Source: Leguminivora glycinivorella
Taxonomy: Eukaryota > Arthropoda > Insecta > Lepidoptera > Tortricidae
Direction of reading: 5' to 3'
Length of the DNA stretch: 64,000 bases
NCBI RefSeq assembly: GCF_023078275.1
Contig: NC_062978.1
Coordinates: 6,338,585 to 6,402,584, forward strand
A program made the translations under genes and the position numbers. Below the pieces are notes generated by a model. It was given only the letters and a program-made list of their open reading frames with translations, had not been told where the DNA came from and did no database searches. Of this stretch, positions 54,601 through 62,327 are shown in pieces. Numbering within the stretch: position 1 is the first letter of the stretch; each line of letters starts with the position of its first letter.

Positions 54601-55908
54601 CTGGAGAGAGACATATGCTACTTTTTGTCTCTGTCTAACGCAAGCGAAGCTGCGGGCAAAAGCTAGTACAAAATAAATTAATACATCATCATACAGGTTT
54701 TAACAATGGTAAGATACATTAGGGTAATTTCGAAAGTAATGCACTTTAACTGTCTTTCCTATCACAGAACTATAGTATTCTGGACCTTTAGGAAGCATGG
54801 GCAGATTTGAATCCAAAAAGAGCCCAGAGCCCCTTTTGACACATAGATGAATTTTGCATGTAAGGGGAACATATCTATTATATATTAATACACAAACAGC
54901 TTATAGCACTTCTAGGTATTGCAGTTGTTGTGTTCCAGTACTGAAATTATGTTGTAATCCGTTCTATTTTATTTCACTGATAGTAAATAGATAACAGATA
55001 CTGATACCTTATCATTAAATAGTCCTATGAAAAAAATACTTGGAATAAAACATGATTTTGCATTACCTATAGGGAGCACAAATAGTAGATAATTGTTGTT
55101 CAATATTATATGGTAGCCTTGTAGTTATGAACATAACAATGATTATTCTCACATATATTCATATTGAGAGAAAGAGAATAAGTTGAAAGAAACTTTGCAT
55201 AACAAAGAGACTCACATAAAGTACAAGTGTAGACACAGCAGTAGAGTTGCGGGCTAAAATAGCCCAGTGCAGTGCAGTGTTGCCATGCGCCTGGTCGGCC
55301 GGGCGCGGCGACGCGCCCAGGGACAGCAGTAGCCGCGCTGGATCCACAGCTGCCACGCGCCATGCCGCCCACATCAGCGGTGTCATGCCGCCCGCGTCCC
55401 CTGCGTCCGCCGCGCCCGCGCCACCTGCTGCCACCAGGTATGCCGCCACCGCCGTATGCCCAAATTGCGCCGCCAAGTGCAGCGGCGCGCAGCCTTCTGC
55501 GTCGCGGCAAGTCAGGTCTGCCCCCGCTCGCACTAGGATCACGGCCGCCTCCAGGTGCCCCTGACGCGCAGCCCAGTGCAGCGGCGTAGCGCGCAGCTCA
55601 CCGCCCACAGCATCTACGTGCGCGCCTCGCGCCAGCAGATACTGGCAGATCTCGCGCCTGTTGTTGATCGCCGCCCAGTGAAGCAGAGTCACCGTCTCAT
55701 GATCCGGCTGGTTCACGTCCCAGCCGGCCTCCACAAGCTCGCGCACGCGATCGAAGGCACCATACTGTGTGGCCTTTACTATGTCGAAGCCGCTGTAGTC
55801 GCGCGCGGCAGGCTCGGGGCGGGCGGGCGCCGCGGCGGTCCCATCGCCGTCGTGCTGCGCCGCACCGCACTGCCCGCTGGCCGCCGCTCCGCACGTGCTT
55901 TCGTACAT
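39402..55908 (-). CDS. Hip14: Palmitoyltransferase ZDHHC17/HIP14 homologue, complete, seven exons
   Basis: Exons (in gene order) 55,216-55,908, 45,520-45,696, 43,519-43,719, 42,549-42,710, 41,204-41,378, 40,062-40,300 and 39,402-39,641 join through GT-AG sites into 1,887 nt, giving 628 residues, close to the roughly 630 of the family. Order of parts: N-terminal segment with [20 protein letters not shown], ankyrin repeats to about residue 290, two membrane helices, two more, the cysteine-rich domain with DHHC at 459-462 (Cys462 is the acyl carrier), two last helices, and a TTNE motif in the tail. HIP14 attaches palmitate to cysteines of synaptic and vesicle proteins in Golgi membranes. Its ankyrin repeats recruit substrates (family knowledge). 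An in-frame TAG before the ATG supports the start. All introns carry transposons. No lesion is seen in any exon. Confidence 0.94.
40062..40300 (-). CDS. Hip14: HIP14 exon 6: membrane helices 5-6
   Basis: 239 nt that, with the split Gly codon, begin [13 protein letters not shown], continue with helix 5 to [11 protein letters not shown], a hydrophilic loop, and helix 6 ending at LTCCQMYL. Donor GTATGT. Confidence 0.92.
40637..41148. mobile_element. hAT-like non-autonomous element in HIP14 intron 5
   Basis: 512 bp with a perfect 8-bp target duplication TATAGCAC (40,629-40,636 and 41,149-41,156) and TIRs TAGGATTGCAAA / TAGGGTTGCAAA (right end read on the other strand). Long runs of A and T inside form variants of AAAACGGTTTTTT. 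No transposase. Duplication length and end sequence fit the hAT superfamily. Confidence 0.88.
41204..41378 (-). CDS. Hip14: HIP14 exon 5: DHHC catalytic cysteine-rich domain
   Basis: 58 codons plus 1 nt. It contains [20 protein letters not shown] and [12 protein letters not shown], i.e. the zinc-binding cysteines, His and the DHHC active site, with all key residues present. Ends at the donor GTGAGT. The hAT-like element begins about 48 bp into the following intron. Confidence 0.95.
41551..42164. mobile_element. hAT-like foldback element in HIP14 intron 4
   Basis: 614 bp, almost entirely palindromic, with arms of about 290 bp. Ends TAGGGTGGAGCGAAAAAA and the inverse. Perfect 8-bp target duplication ATGGATAT (41,543-41,550 and 42,165-42,172). 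No coding capacity. Confidence 0.9.
42266..42492. mobile_element. 230-bp element E230, copy 2
   Basis: 227 bp with the same ends as copy 1 (CACAGTATAATAAAGAGTAC ... GTCCGAGGTGTG) and its own 7-bp target duplication GTCTTAC (42,259-42,265 and 42,493-42,499). About 94% like copy 1 by eye. Confidence 0.87.
42549..42710 (-). CDS. Hip14: HIP14 exon 4: membrane helices 3-4
   Basis: 54 codons from [13 protein letters not shown] to [18 protein letters not shown]. The SW-SDPG-I motif marks the cytosolic loop before the DHHC domain. Element E230 copy 2 ends with its target duplication 49 bp from the donor site. Confidence 0.93.
42748..42910 (-). repeat. Dispersed repeat with CTGT microsatellite (family B)
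   Basis: - copy of the family at 53,875-54,070 and 59,785-59,998: AACCCCCGGCGCAAAAACGA, a GGGGTGTTATAAGTTT block and CTGT repeats. Probably a SINE or LINE tail. Confidence 0.6.
43060..43128 (-). pseudogene. Possible relic of a duplicated transmembrane exon
   Basis: The - strand reads [16 protein letters not shown] between a TAAG and a GTACAA, loosely resembling the start of HIP14 exon 3 ([17 protein letters not shown]). The match is short and could be chance. A similar nucleotide string, TGTAAGCGTTGCAGTTG, occurs at about 43,460-43,480. Confidence 0.2.
43253..43395. mobile_element. Foldback, 143 bp, in HIP14 intron 3
   Basis: Arms of 55 bp: ACATATTTAAAGTCACACAC and GTCGAACGCGATTAATTAAC at the left, inverted at the right. 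AGACTATGGATT occurs just before the left end and again at about 43,420, possibly a duplicated flank. Confidence 0.75.
43519..43719 (-). CDS. Hip14: HIP14 exon 3: membrane helices 1-2
   Basis: 67 codons from [17 protein letters not shown] to PLSVYLATK. It holds two hydrophobic helices. The closing [11 protein letters not shown] matches the conserved PLGIYLATK of the family. Confidence 0.92.
43720..45519. other. HIP14 intron 2, no further gene seen
   Basis: AT-rich intron sequence with scattered low-grade repeat pieces. The open stretches at 43,788-44,093 and 45,285-45,494 lack known motifs. Confidence 0.4.
45520..45696 (-). CDS. Hip14: HIP14 exon 2: last ankyrin repeat and linker
   Basis: 59 codons: [20 protein letters not shown] to LLRRLLYDK. 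Joined to exon 1 it completes the ankyrin repeat without a gap relative to the vertebrate protein. The left arm of the large inverted repeat starts only 41 bp upstream of its acceptor. Confidence 0.92.
45738..46676. repeat. Large inverted repeat, left arm
   Basis: About 940 bp, inverted relative to 51,520-52,367. Landmarks: CTATTGCTATGTCTTGTATG, GGTGGCCCTGAGTAGATAAA, GGAGGCATCGAGAGCC, and at the inner end ATTCGATGAGGTGAGGTAAA. It is longer than the right arm partly because of a 50-bp hairpin insertion (46,186-46,240). Two diverged internal copies of a segment with TATAATTTGTTATAGAAATA / TATAGTTTGTTTTATAAATA occur within the arm. Confidence 0.85.
46186..46240. mobile_element. Mini-hairpin insertion in the left arm
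   Basis: ATACGAGGTGC and GCACCTCGTAT flank a short core. The segment is missing from the matching place in the right arm, so it inserted after the arms were duplicated. Confidence 0.7.
46671..47370. mobile_element. ~700-bp element with ~80-bp inverted ends
   Basis: GTACTCAAAGCTCTCAAAAA (from 46,671) is inverted as TTTTTGAGAGCCTTGAGTAC (to 47,370), and CAGACTAT-type blocks extend the arms. Inside, 47,066-47,257 (+) gives a Cys-rich peptide ([14 protein letters not shown]) resembling the Cys-rich tails of some transposon proteins. That link is weak. Confidence 0.6.
47922..50636 (-). CDS. Reverse transcriptase with CCHC and restriction-like endonuclease
   Basis: 904 codons open without a break, counted from a GTG at 50,636. 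The true start is unknown because the frame stays open upstream. Landmarks by residue: [17 protein letters not shown] (188-204), [12 protein letters not shown] (250-261), [13 protein letters not shown] (317-329, catalytic Asp), [14 protein letters not shown] (370-383), [10 protein letters not shown] (400-409, catalytic Asp pair), [10 protein letters not shown] (430-439). The C-terminal part has C714-x-C716 ... H726-x3-C730, then KRPDG (771-775), VWD (788-790) and KRRKY (820-824), fitting a restriction-like endonuclease. The YLDD in place of the usual F/YADD of LINEs is unusual. Clade not named with confidence. It is intact enough to have moved recently, apart from the frame break to its N-terminal finger. 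Confidence 0.85.
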   Translation of the reverse strand: MEISLADRLGLLKAKNPVIKRIPRGARFSVARCLAECVGKVVTENSIQAWERLFTLPHIVLHADKSNKASLTSQIKNNISFISNSTASFPTNQNYTDELLGRPHNSHCDKIKLIENKFSEGDISGAARLLFSRDDLAAHSPDTYAALIEKHPSPAASSTLPAHPGSDDSNIHVCEDAVMQAISSFPNGSAGGIDGLSPQHLKDLTTKSLGEARSDLLRQLTGLINLMLSGRVHPEIVPLLYGANLVALAKKDGGIRPIAVGCTIRRLASRLCCRKIKKQLTTTFKPQQLGFGIKGGCEAAVHAARTFLNRSDYEVFVKLDVKNAFNSVDRGALLAEVKTKLPALFNYLWQCYGAPSKLFFGDKTIPSSVGCQQGDPLGPAIFGLVIHPIITKLNSKFNLWYLDDGSLGGDAITVLQDIQYIINHFSKIGLSLNFTKCEIFMPDHLPSEEKIEILTKFNAVLPNISVHSKSSLTLLGSPIFDESVTPVVNCKLNLFNSTSDLLFKINPHIALFIIRFCLFTPKFMYLLRSCQIWKFTSILSSIDSSLQDTLSKILNINFENRSWTQAVLPIRFGGLGVRTSSSVALPAFLSSAYGSLSLVGIILNRSTMLDDEIANLREAREAWCESCPSADIPVARHCQRDWDSPRLKIAHASLIDQSPDDSERARILAVSAPESGHWLQALPSRAIGTILDPSSLRIAICLRLGSRICVPHTCVCGKDVDRLGRHGLSCSRSAGRMFRHGTINDLVRRALATVSVPAVLEPVGMTRDDGKRPDGATLVPWKLGRTLVWDATCVDTFAQSHIQGTRIQAGAAADQAQILKRRKYSSLLNDYEFAALAVETLGPWSADMKSFMGALSARLVDTTGDPRAGAYLCQRISLAIQRGNAASVMGSMPQADLLEGVFSL
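50609..50848 (-). CDS. C2H2 zinc-finger N-terminus of the RT element, separate frame
   Basis: Starts [14 protein letters not shown] and contains one finger, C-P-V-C then 14 residues, then HTAAKH (C-x2-C-x14-H-x4-H). It ends 28 bp into the region where the RT frame is already open. A shift of -1 in the stretch 50,640-50,790 would fuse it to the RT. No clear slippery heptamer was seen, so a mutation is more likely than programmed frameshifting. Confidence 0.65.
   Translation of the reverse strand: MSSQPCPNRPELLCCPVCNDNKQYKGRRGLAIHTAAKHGTRMAVDPPLPSASQPAPASPPGATLLLLHHQEWKYLWRIG
51520..52367. repeat. Large inverted repeat, right arm
   Basis: Inverted copy of 45,738-46,676, about 848 bp. It starts with CCTTTACCTCACCTCATCGA and ends CAATAGCGTCCCCAGTAA. 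Identity is high over most of its length. The two arms enclose 4.8 kb including the RT element and the 700-bp TIR element. Confidence 0.85.
52600..53335 (+). pseudogene. LINE reverse transcriptase C-terminal part, 5'-truncated
   Basis: Starting near [11 protein letters not shown] (52,640-52,670), the + frame to 53,325 contains [44 protein letters not shown] and [16 protein letters not shown], the thumb and C-terminal region of the EN-RT LINEs common in insects. The catalytic core is missing. It ends in GAAGAAG repeats at 53,335-53,355. The same family is found in protease intron 2. Confidence 0.85.
53355..53745 (+). pseudogene. RTE-type LINE 3' end joined to the previous LINE
   Basis: After the GAAG repeats, a different C-terminus appears: [20 protein letters not shown], then [20 protein letters not shown], and in another frame a block around [13 protein letters not shown] near the end. 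This is typical of RTE-clade LINE tails. A frame loss lies near 53,600. It finishes with GATAGATAGATAG repeats. Confidence 0.75.
53875..54070 (+). repeat. Dispersed repeat family B, + copy
   Basis: CCCCAACCGCGACATAGGAC, GTTCGGGAGCTACGATGCCA, CAGA repeats and TAACACCCCGTCGTTTTTGC, GTCGGGGGTTAAAA. Matches 59,785-59,998. Confidence 0.75.
54490..54668 (+). repeat. Dispersed repeat family C, + copy
   Basis: ATATTATAAAATTTAATGGG, GTCT repeats, TTTCACGGCAAAACAGAGTG and a GAAGCTGCGGGCAAAAGCTA end. The inverted copy is at 58,880-59,055. Confidence 0.7.
54670..55215. other. HIP14 intron 1, no further gene seen
   Basis: AT-rich intronic sequence next to exon 1, with no recognised element. Confidence 0.4.
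55216..55908 (-). CDS. Hip14: HIP14 exon 1: N-terminus and ankyrin repeats
   Basis: 231 codons, phase 0. After an Ala-rich start it carries the family signature [20 protein letters not shown] and about five ankyrin repeats (cores [64 protein letters not shown]). It is very GC-rich, unlike the surrounding introns. It ends at the donor GTGAGT after the codons for LVLY. Confidence 0.93.
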
Positions 55909-56984
55909 GCCGCTCAGTCTGCTCGACCGTGGCGAGAACGCATCCTTGTCTTTTCTTTCAGAATTCTATAATGGCGAGTTGATCGCCGACAACGACGCGC
56001 AATTTAACTTTCTGCTACTATCACAGCAGAAAAGAAACTTCAATTATTGACATATCAATATATCCCACAGATAAAGACAATAGTATATTTATCGTGTTGG
56101 CCCTTTTAAAAGTTTTAAACCAACCTCCAGGTATTTTACACTAAATTGTACTAAAAAGGCTATATCCTCAAGAGGGCCAACATTACAACTAACCAAAAGG
56201 GAAGTGGCAACATTGAGAAACGTCAACCTGGAAATATGTTGGAAATTGAAGGATTGACAGACCTTCCGAAAGATCGCATGTTTCGACAATTCGCTTGATA
56301 ATAAAGAAATAAAGCGATTAACCATATGAACCGCAATGCTTTGCAAATTTCAAGTCCACTAAGAATATAAGTAATACTCAGTGGTCACCTATGACTCCCA
56401 TAAATAAATGAGAACGAGAAAATTAACAGAGAGCTTAAATTCGAAACTTCTGACGAATTGAAACTCAGTTGTAGCATGTGTAGATCCCTTTAACTTTATT
56501 TGATTTGACAGTTTTGACAGTTAGTGTTGGTGTTGCCTGTATGTATTTGAGTTAGCAAAATTTTTTGTCAGCTTTGAGCTTAGCTCTTTCGAGAAAACAG
56601 AAAATGTTAAATGTTCATAAACTTCTGTTTCTGAATGTAAAGGTTTAATTTTATACTTCGGTGTTAAGCCTTCCGTTCTTACAAAGAACGTCGAGGAGCT
56701 CGTTTTATCTATAAATAATTGGTTGAGTTGCGCAACATGGCGAATTGAGCTCAGCTGCTGTAATGAAACTCTTAATAACTTTGTGACTGTGACACGCTCT
56801 AGTTAGCTTTGAAGATTTTTAACGCGCACGGTTGGCGCGGTGTGGCAGCGGCGGCCTGTTACAGTTAGCTGCGCGCGCTCGGGCTCCGTGAAGTGTGATG
56901 CTGGCCGTGAGCTAGGCGCGGATCGGAGCTCGTCGAGCTCAGGGAAGTCAGCAGCGGAGCGCCGGGCGCTGTGTTTCTGGTCAG

Positions 56985-57055
56985 GAGCAAGTGTCAGCCG
57001 TCAAGCTGGAGCGGCTACCCGAGTACCTGCGCGACACCGTCGACTGGTTCATGGG
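56985..57055 (+). CDS. Unidentified coding exon, divergent from HIP14
   Basis: Between a plausible acceptor (TGTGTTTCTGGTCAG) and a strong donor (GTGAGT at 57,056) the + strand encodes EQVSAVKLERLPEYLRDTVD then WFMG, with GC-rich third positions unlike the flanks. In this frame the first upstream stop is TAG at about 56,911 with no ATG between, so the start must lie in another exon. The CpG-rich stretch at 56,825-56,985 may be the 5' UTR or promoter of this gene. I do not recognise the protein. The downstream exons are not in the window or not recognisable. Confidence 0.45.
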
Positions 57056-57629
57056 GTGAGTGGCCGCACAGAACATTAGGCTCGATAATATCACTGCTTT
57101 GTTGTCAATATATAGAGCAACACATATGTCTTATACACAGTAGATAGACATTCCACTAATCTATCTTATTGAATGCATGATTCATAAATTTAATTAATAA
57201 CACTATTTTATCACATCAGCTGATCTCTAATCAATATGAAGTATTACTTGTTTTGTGTTTACTGGAAAATATAATGAAATCCTTTTCAAACATTCTGATA
57301 AGATATTTATTTTTATATCCAATTTCCCGAATACATTATGAATGTAAATAAGTGAAGCAAGTGATACATGAAAATGTTGGCATCTTTGTGTGACATGTTA
57401 TAATTAAATAGAGCAACAACTTCATAAATTCATTCACTTTGAAATTAAAGTATGAACTAATATAACATCATAATAATGAAACAAAGATCATAAAATAAAA
57501 CAGGGACAATATTTCATTTTAAACTTATGAAAAATACAAAATTATTTAGTATACAATTAGGAACCTCCAGGTCTTTTGTTACTGTTTTCTTTTTTTGCAG
57601 TACATTTTTGTATTGCCAATATACATACA

Positions 57630-57858
57630 TACATATACAATCACGCCTGTATCCCATAAAGGGGTAGGCAGAACGTGCCACTCTTGGCAAATAAGGGGTT
57701 GAAAGAAAACTAAACTGTGACATTGCAGTGACAGGTTGCCAGCCTCTCGCCTACGCCACAATTTAACCCATATCCCATAGTCGCCTGTCGCCTTCTACGA
57801 CACCCACGGGAAGAAAGGGGGTGGTGAAATTCTTAACCCGTCACCACACAGGCCAATA
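57630..57858 (-). repeat. Dispersed repeat 'A', - copy
   Basis: Reverse complement of 130-378, with the tail on the - strand leading into TGTATGTATG repeats: CGCCTGTATCCCATAAAGGG, GACAGGTTGCCAGCCTCTCG and AACCCGTCACCACACAGG. Confidence 0.8.
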
Positions 57859-57959
57859 TATAATGTGTTTATGTGGCTGTATGATTTCTGAATAAACTAA
57901 AAAAAAAAAGTTAAAACAAATACTTAGTAGACTGATTATTACATTAAACATTTTTTTTT

Positions 57960-58206
57960 TTTTAATGGGGACACCTTACACAGATCAACTTAGCCCCAAA
58001 CTAAGCAAAGCTTGTACTATGGGTGCTAAACGACGATATACATACTTAAATAGATAAATACATACTTATATACATAGAAAATATCCATGACTCAGGAACA
58101 AGTATCTGTGCTCATCACACAAATAAATGCCCTTACCGGGATTCGAACCCAGGACCGAAGCTTAGCAGGCAGGGTCACTACCAACTGAGCCAGACCGGTC
58201 GTCATT
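57960..58206 (-). mobile_element. SINE family S2, - copy
   Basis: Near-complete reverse copy: GATCAACTTAGCCCCAAACT, TGACTCAGGAACAAGTATCT, GGGATTCGAACCCAGGACC (B box) and GAGCCAGACCGGTCGTC at the head. Poly-T before it is the tail. Confidence 0.85.
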
Positions 58207-58384
58207 ATATTAATTTTATTGAAAATAGAAATTAAATATGTACAGTTGTAGTGTGAAATGCTTTTTATGGAAACATATGAATATGTCATATCCACCATCA
58301 TATGTATATTCCTACAGGTTAAGGATAAAATTCAGTTAATCTTTATAATTTATTGTTTTGTTTTCAAAACATGATACACTTTTA

Positions 58385-58427
58385 CCCCCTTATTCATAAA
58401 CATAGAGTATGTTTATGAATAAGGGGG
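58385..58427. mobile_element. Foldback MITE family M1, 43-bp miniature
   Basis: Only the outer arms of M1 remain: CCCCCTTATTCATAAACATA and the inverse, joined by AGAG. Flanked by TTA on both sides. It may be an internal deletion derivative or the remnant of abortive excision and repair. Confidence 0.75.
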
Positions 58428-58429
58428 TT

Positions 58430-58875
58430 AGGATAGGATGTAAAAAATAACCAAGGTGATTATGTCATAGAACTCATATAAGTATAATTACTTAGTTGTT
58501 GTACAGGTATACAGGAATATAATATATTGATGAATGCTTCATATATTTATCTCTGCTGACAAGATAAATAATAATTAAAAGAATTGTCTACCAGTAGAGT
58601 ATGTTTAATGATTCCCTGCTAAGCAAAGTTTGTTTTAGTAAATCATTGCAGCAATACATATTTTATCTATATTTCACAGCACAAATAATTACGTACAAAT
58701 GACACCATATCAATGAATGAGTTAATTGTGAGGCCAAACAGATAAATGTGCTTGTTGGTCATTGGCTTGCTAGAGAGGTCTGCCAATTGTACTTTTTTTG
58801 TGTGCAATAAAGTTTAAATAAATAAATAAGTTGTCCAGCTGTACAGCAAAAATAATTATTGCACTGGATATTTGA
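58430..58875. other. No gene seen; LINE-like tail at end
   Basis: AT-rich. About 58,780-58,830 reads GTGTGCAATAAAGTTTAAAT plus AAAT repeats, resembling a retroposed 3' end. Confidence 0.4.
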
Positions 58876-58879
58876 ACTA

Positions 58880-59055
58880 TATAAGATCCTAGCTTTTGCC
58901 CACGGCTTTGCTCACGTTAGAAAGAGACAAAATGTAGCCTCCTTCCCTTCAACTATCTCCACTTAAAAAATCACGTCAATTCGCCTCACCGTTTTGCCGT
59001 GAAAGACAGACAAACCAACAGACACACACACTTTCCCATTTATAATATCAGTATG
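58880..59055 (-). repeat. Dispersed repeat family C, - copy
   Basis: CTAGCTTTTGCCCACGGCTT, CACCGTTTTGCCGTGAAAGA and CTTTCCCATTTATAATAT, inverted relative to 54,490-54,668. Confidence 0.7.
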
Positions 59056-59784
59056 GATTATAATATATGGATTATGATAAGTAGATAGATACAATACACC
59101 TCAGTAAAATAAGTATAAATCATATTAAGACGATACGGTAGGGGTCAATTCTCCATACAAACACTCTCAACTATTTCCTCCCTGGTTTTTGAAGATAGAG
59201 CAATGATTTTTTCAACACAGATTGTTATTATTTTATCTGTGTCGGACCGTTTTGATTTTTTTGATATTCTGCTTTTTAAAGACTAGAGCCAATCAAAAAT
59301 TTCCAAAAACGGCCTTTTTCATTGTGGCGCAAAAAAAGGTGTGAGACTCAAGATTAGTAACAATTAACCAAAAAAGCTAAACGGTCCGACATAGATTATT
59401 TCATTGTCATTCAGATTCTCAAATTACGTTCCGATTAATTAAGTTTTGAAGGAGGAAAGAGTCGAGAGCGGAATGTCTGAATGATTTTAGAGAAATATCT
59501 TTTGACTGAGTTGTTCTTAATGGACAATTTTTTTCGATGGGATGCTCTGACAATTTCTTAATTTATGGCGAAGACGAAGGAAGAGACTGTTGAGAAGTGT
59601 CAAACACCTATTGTGCGATTGTCACCCTCGCCAGACAAATTATGATGAACTTTGGAGCAGATTACCTGTAACGGCTGTTACCAAAGGATTTCAGAGCAAC
59701 TTGCCATGAACCTCATCATCAAACACATGGAGATGGTCGAGAAGCCCCTGAATAGCTGAAGGATACTTGCACAAAAATTAAAAT
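59056..59784. other. No gene recognised
   Basis: AT-rich, with loosely repeated text around ACGGTCCGACATAG. No similarity seen. Confidence 0.35.
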
Positions 59785-59998
59785 TTTGAAAAAACCCCCG
59801 ACCGCGATATAGTGGACCGATTTTTATGACACATGGCTAAGAACACTCCCGACTAACTCAGCTTTCAGACAAAAAAAACTAAATCAAAATTGGTTCATCC
59901 GTTCGGGAGCTACGATGCCACAGACAGACACACACACAGACAGACAGACAGACACGTCAAACTTATAACACCCCTTCGTTTTTGCGTCAGGGGTTAAA
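59785..59998 (+). repeat. Dispersed repeat family B, second + copy
   Basis: ACCCCCGACCGCGATATAGT, GTTCGGGAGCTACGATGCCA, CAGA repeats, ACACCCCTTCGTTTTTGCGT and GGGGTTAAAA. Nearly the same as 53,875-54,070. Confidence 0.75.
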
Positions 59999-60329
59999 AA
60001 AGATGGATAAAATGAAGATAAGATCCCAGCCAGGCTAATTGAAATACATATTAAACATGATGAGAAGGATGGATTTGGAGAGTGCATGACATAGGACATT
60101 TTTTATCAATTATTATCATTATTCCACATCCATACAGACATAGTATCGGACCAAAATCTTATCCAATTATACATATAAGTACAAAAATAATAGAACTGAA
60201 TCCAAATATTTGCTTGTACATTGAATTTTTATTTTACAAAATTTTAAACATAATTCTGCCAAATTCAGTTTTGTTTGTTTCTTTAACTACAATGGCTTGC
60301 CTATAGGTATGTATATGGTCCTCCTCATC

Positions 60330-60960
60330 GTTTTCGATGACGGCGACCCTAAATACGCCTTACGGACGTTTCCTTGCGTGTGCTCTAATGTGGCTGGCCA
60401 GGCCGAACTTGATTTTAAATACTACCTGGTAACCTGACACGTGTGGCAATAAAGTTGGCCAGCGGAGTTATACGTGTACGCGTAGGAGGGCTTAGGTCAC
60501 TCTTTTCGTAATTGTCGCTTTTCGTCGAAGGTTTTGAGGCGGTTATCCTCAAATGCCTTAACACCTTTATAGATAGTAGTTCGCCAAGATGACCTTTTCG
60601 CAGAAAGCTCCTCCTAACGCTCATGGCCGATGTCGCAAGCGTTCAGATGTCGTTTGAGCACGTCCTTGTAGCGCAGGTGCTGACCACCGTGCCTTCGCTT
60701 ACCCGGCGCTAACTCAGAGTAGAGAACAGCTTTTGGCAAGCGGTGCGCGGTGGTCGCCCATTCTAAGGACGTGCCCACACCATCTAAGCTGCCGCTGCAT
60801 TAATATGGCCTCCATACCATACAATCCAGAACGACGCAGGACCTCTGAGTTGGGGACGCGATCCAGCCATTTGATCCTAAGTATAGACCGCAGACATCTC
60901 AGGTGGTAAGTGTCTAGGTCTCTACGTCTGTTTTGTAGAGGCATCATGTCTCTGCTCTGC
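60330..60960 (-). pseudogene. LINE reverse transcriptase 3' end, - strand
   Basis: The - frame gives [20 protein letters not shown] and [17 protein letters not shown], then in a shifted frame [20 protein letters not shown] and LNACDIGH. Near the end comes CHTCQV, then IKFGLASHIRAHARKR and a stop, a C2H2-like tail typical of one LINE family. Several frame breaks. It faces away from the + LINE that starts at about 61.3 kb. Confidence 0.8.
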
Positions 60961-61688
60961 GTATAGGCAGGGGCGGCTCATTCCGCGATTCTATCGCCGC
61001 GCTACAAGTACATGCTGGCGGCCGCGAGTTCGCGGCCTAATCAGGGGTGGCGCGCGTTCTCACGGAACGCACGTTCGTACTTTCGATTGTTAGTTTACGT
61101 CACGAGTTTTTTATAAGTTTTATCACAGAATATATAATAGTACTATTGTAGTAGTATTGGGAGGGGTTTGAATTGGGGGAGGGGTTTGAATTGGTGTTAG
61201 ATAGGCCTCGGTGGGCTTTACTGTGCTAGGCGGTGAAGTTCCTGAAACAAAATACTGAGTTTGCCAGTTTGCGTAGGTTTAAATAAGCAAAGTTAGACCT
61301 AAGTTCCGCACACCAATTAAGTCCTGCATACACGTCCCTGCCGTCCCTCCTGGGCAATGTTTTGGTTCGCTAACAGGCTTTGCTCCATTATAAATATACC
61401 CTGGGACCAAAATAGCTGAGTATGCAGGGCGAAGGCGAGCATTCGGCGCCGTAAAACCGAATACTTAGCTAAGGGAGACAACCCTGACAGAAAAACGCTT
61501 AGGCTACCAGAAGCCTTGGGGTAACCCCTTAAAGCCTGGCTCTGCGGGCACGGACGCAAAGATGGCAGCCCCATCATCGTGATCGGGGCGCTGTGGGCTA
61601 ATCACCTGCACGCTCTTAAAACACAACTGATTATGAAACCTACACAAGAGAAAATAACCGGACCCCCCTTTTTACGACAACCCTTGGC
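60961..61688. other. Junction and possible 5' UTR of the next LINE
   Basis: GC-richer sequence without a recognised protein. Since the endonuclease frame begins at 61,689, part of it is probably the LINE 5' UTR. The open stretch at 61,317-61,577 on the - strand is not supported. Confidence 0.4.
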
Positions 61689-62327
61689 ATGAAACAACGG
61701 ACACGGATAGGATGCTGGAATGTCAGAACCATGACTCGACCTGAAAGGCTGCCTCAGGTAGCTAAAGTCATGAGTGATTACAGCATTCATATCCTAGGAT
61801 TGAGCGAGACGAGGTGGAACGGATTTGGAGAAGTGGAGGCAGATTTTGGCACTACACTACTGTTTAGCGGCAAGGAAGACGAAGGCGCACGCCGGGAATA
61901 TGGAGTTGGTCTTCTCCTCAGCCGCGGTGCTATGAAAAGCCTGTTAAGCTGGAAGCCGATTTCGGAACGCATCATGTTAGCGCGATTTGACTCTAGGGCC
62001 CGTAAGATCAGCGTCGTACAGTGTTACGCTCCAACGAATGAAGCCACAGACGAGTCAAAAACCGCCTTCTATGACCAACTTGAGACCACACTCAGAAGTG
62101 TTCGCAAGCAGGACATCGTGATCTTGATGGGCGACTTCAACGCGAAGTTAGGCAGCGACAATGATGGCAGAGAACATTACATGGGTATACATGGAGCCAC
62201 CGGAAACATGAACGAGAACGGAGAACTTTTCGGCGAGTTGTGTTCCGCTAGAAGCCTCGTAGTGGGTGGTACACTATTTAAACACAAGGAGTGCCATAAG
62301 ACTACTTGGAATTCCCCGACGGTGTAA
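61689..62327 (+). pseudogene. LINE apurinic-type endonuclease domain, frame 1 of 3
   Basis: Starts MKQRTRIGCWNVRTMTRPER and has the endonuclease motifs GLSETRWNG, VQCYAPTN and VILMGDFNAKLG, with the last part (QIDHV, SDHHLV) continuing in another frame. The break, one base, is at about 62,300-62,320. These enzymes nick DNA to prime reverse transcription (family knowledge). Confidence 0.85.

Noticed and set aside
39402..55908. HIP14 as a pseudogene because of the RT insertion
   Set aside because: All seven exons are open, phases match, and every insertion lies in introns.
55247..55982. Open frames opposite HIP14 exon 1
   Set aside because: Caused by GC-rich coding sequence on the other strand. 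The ankyrin reading is clearly the real one.
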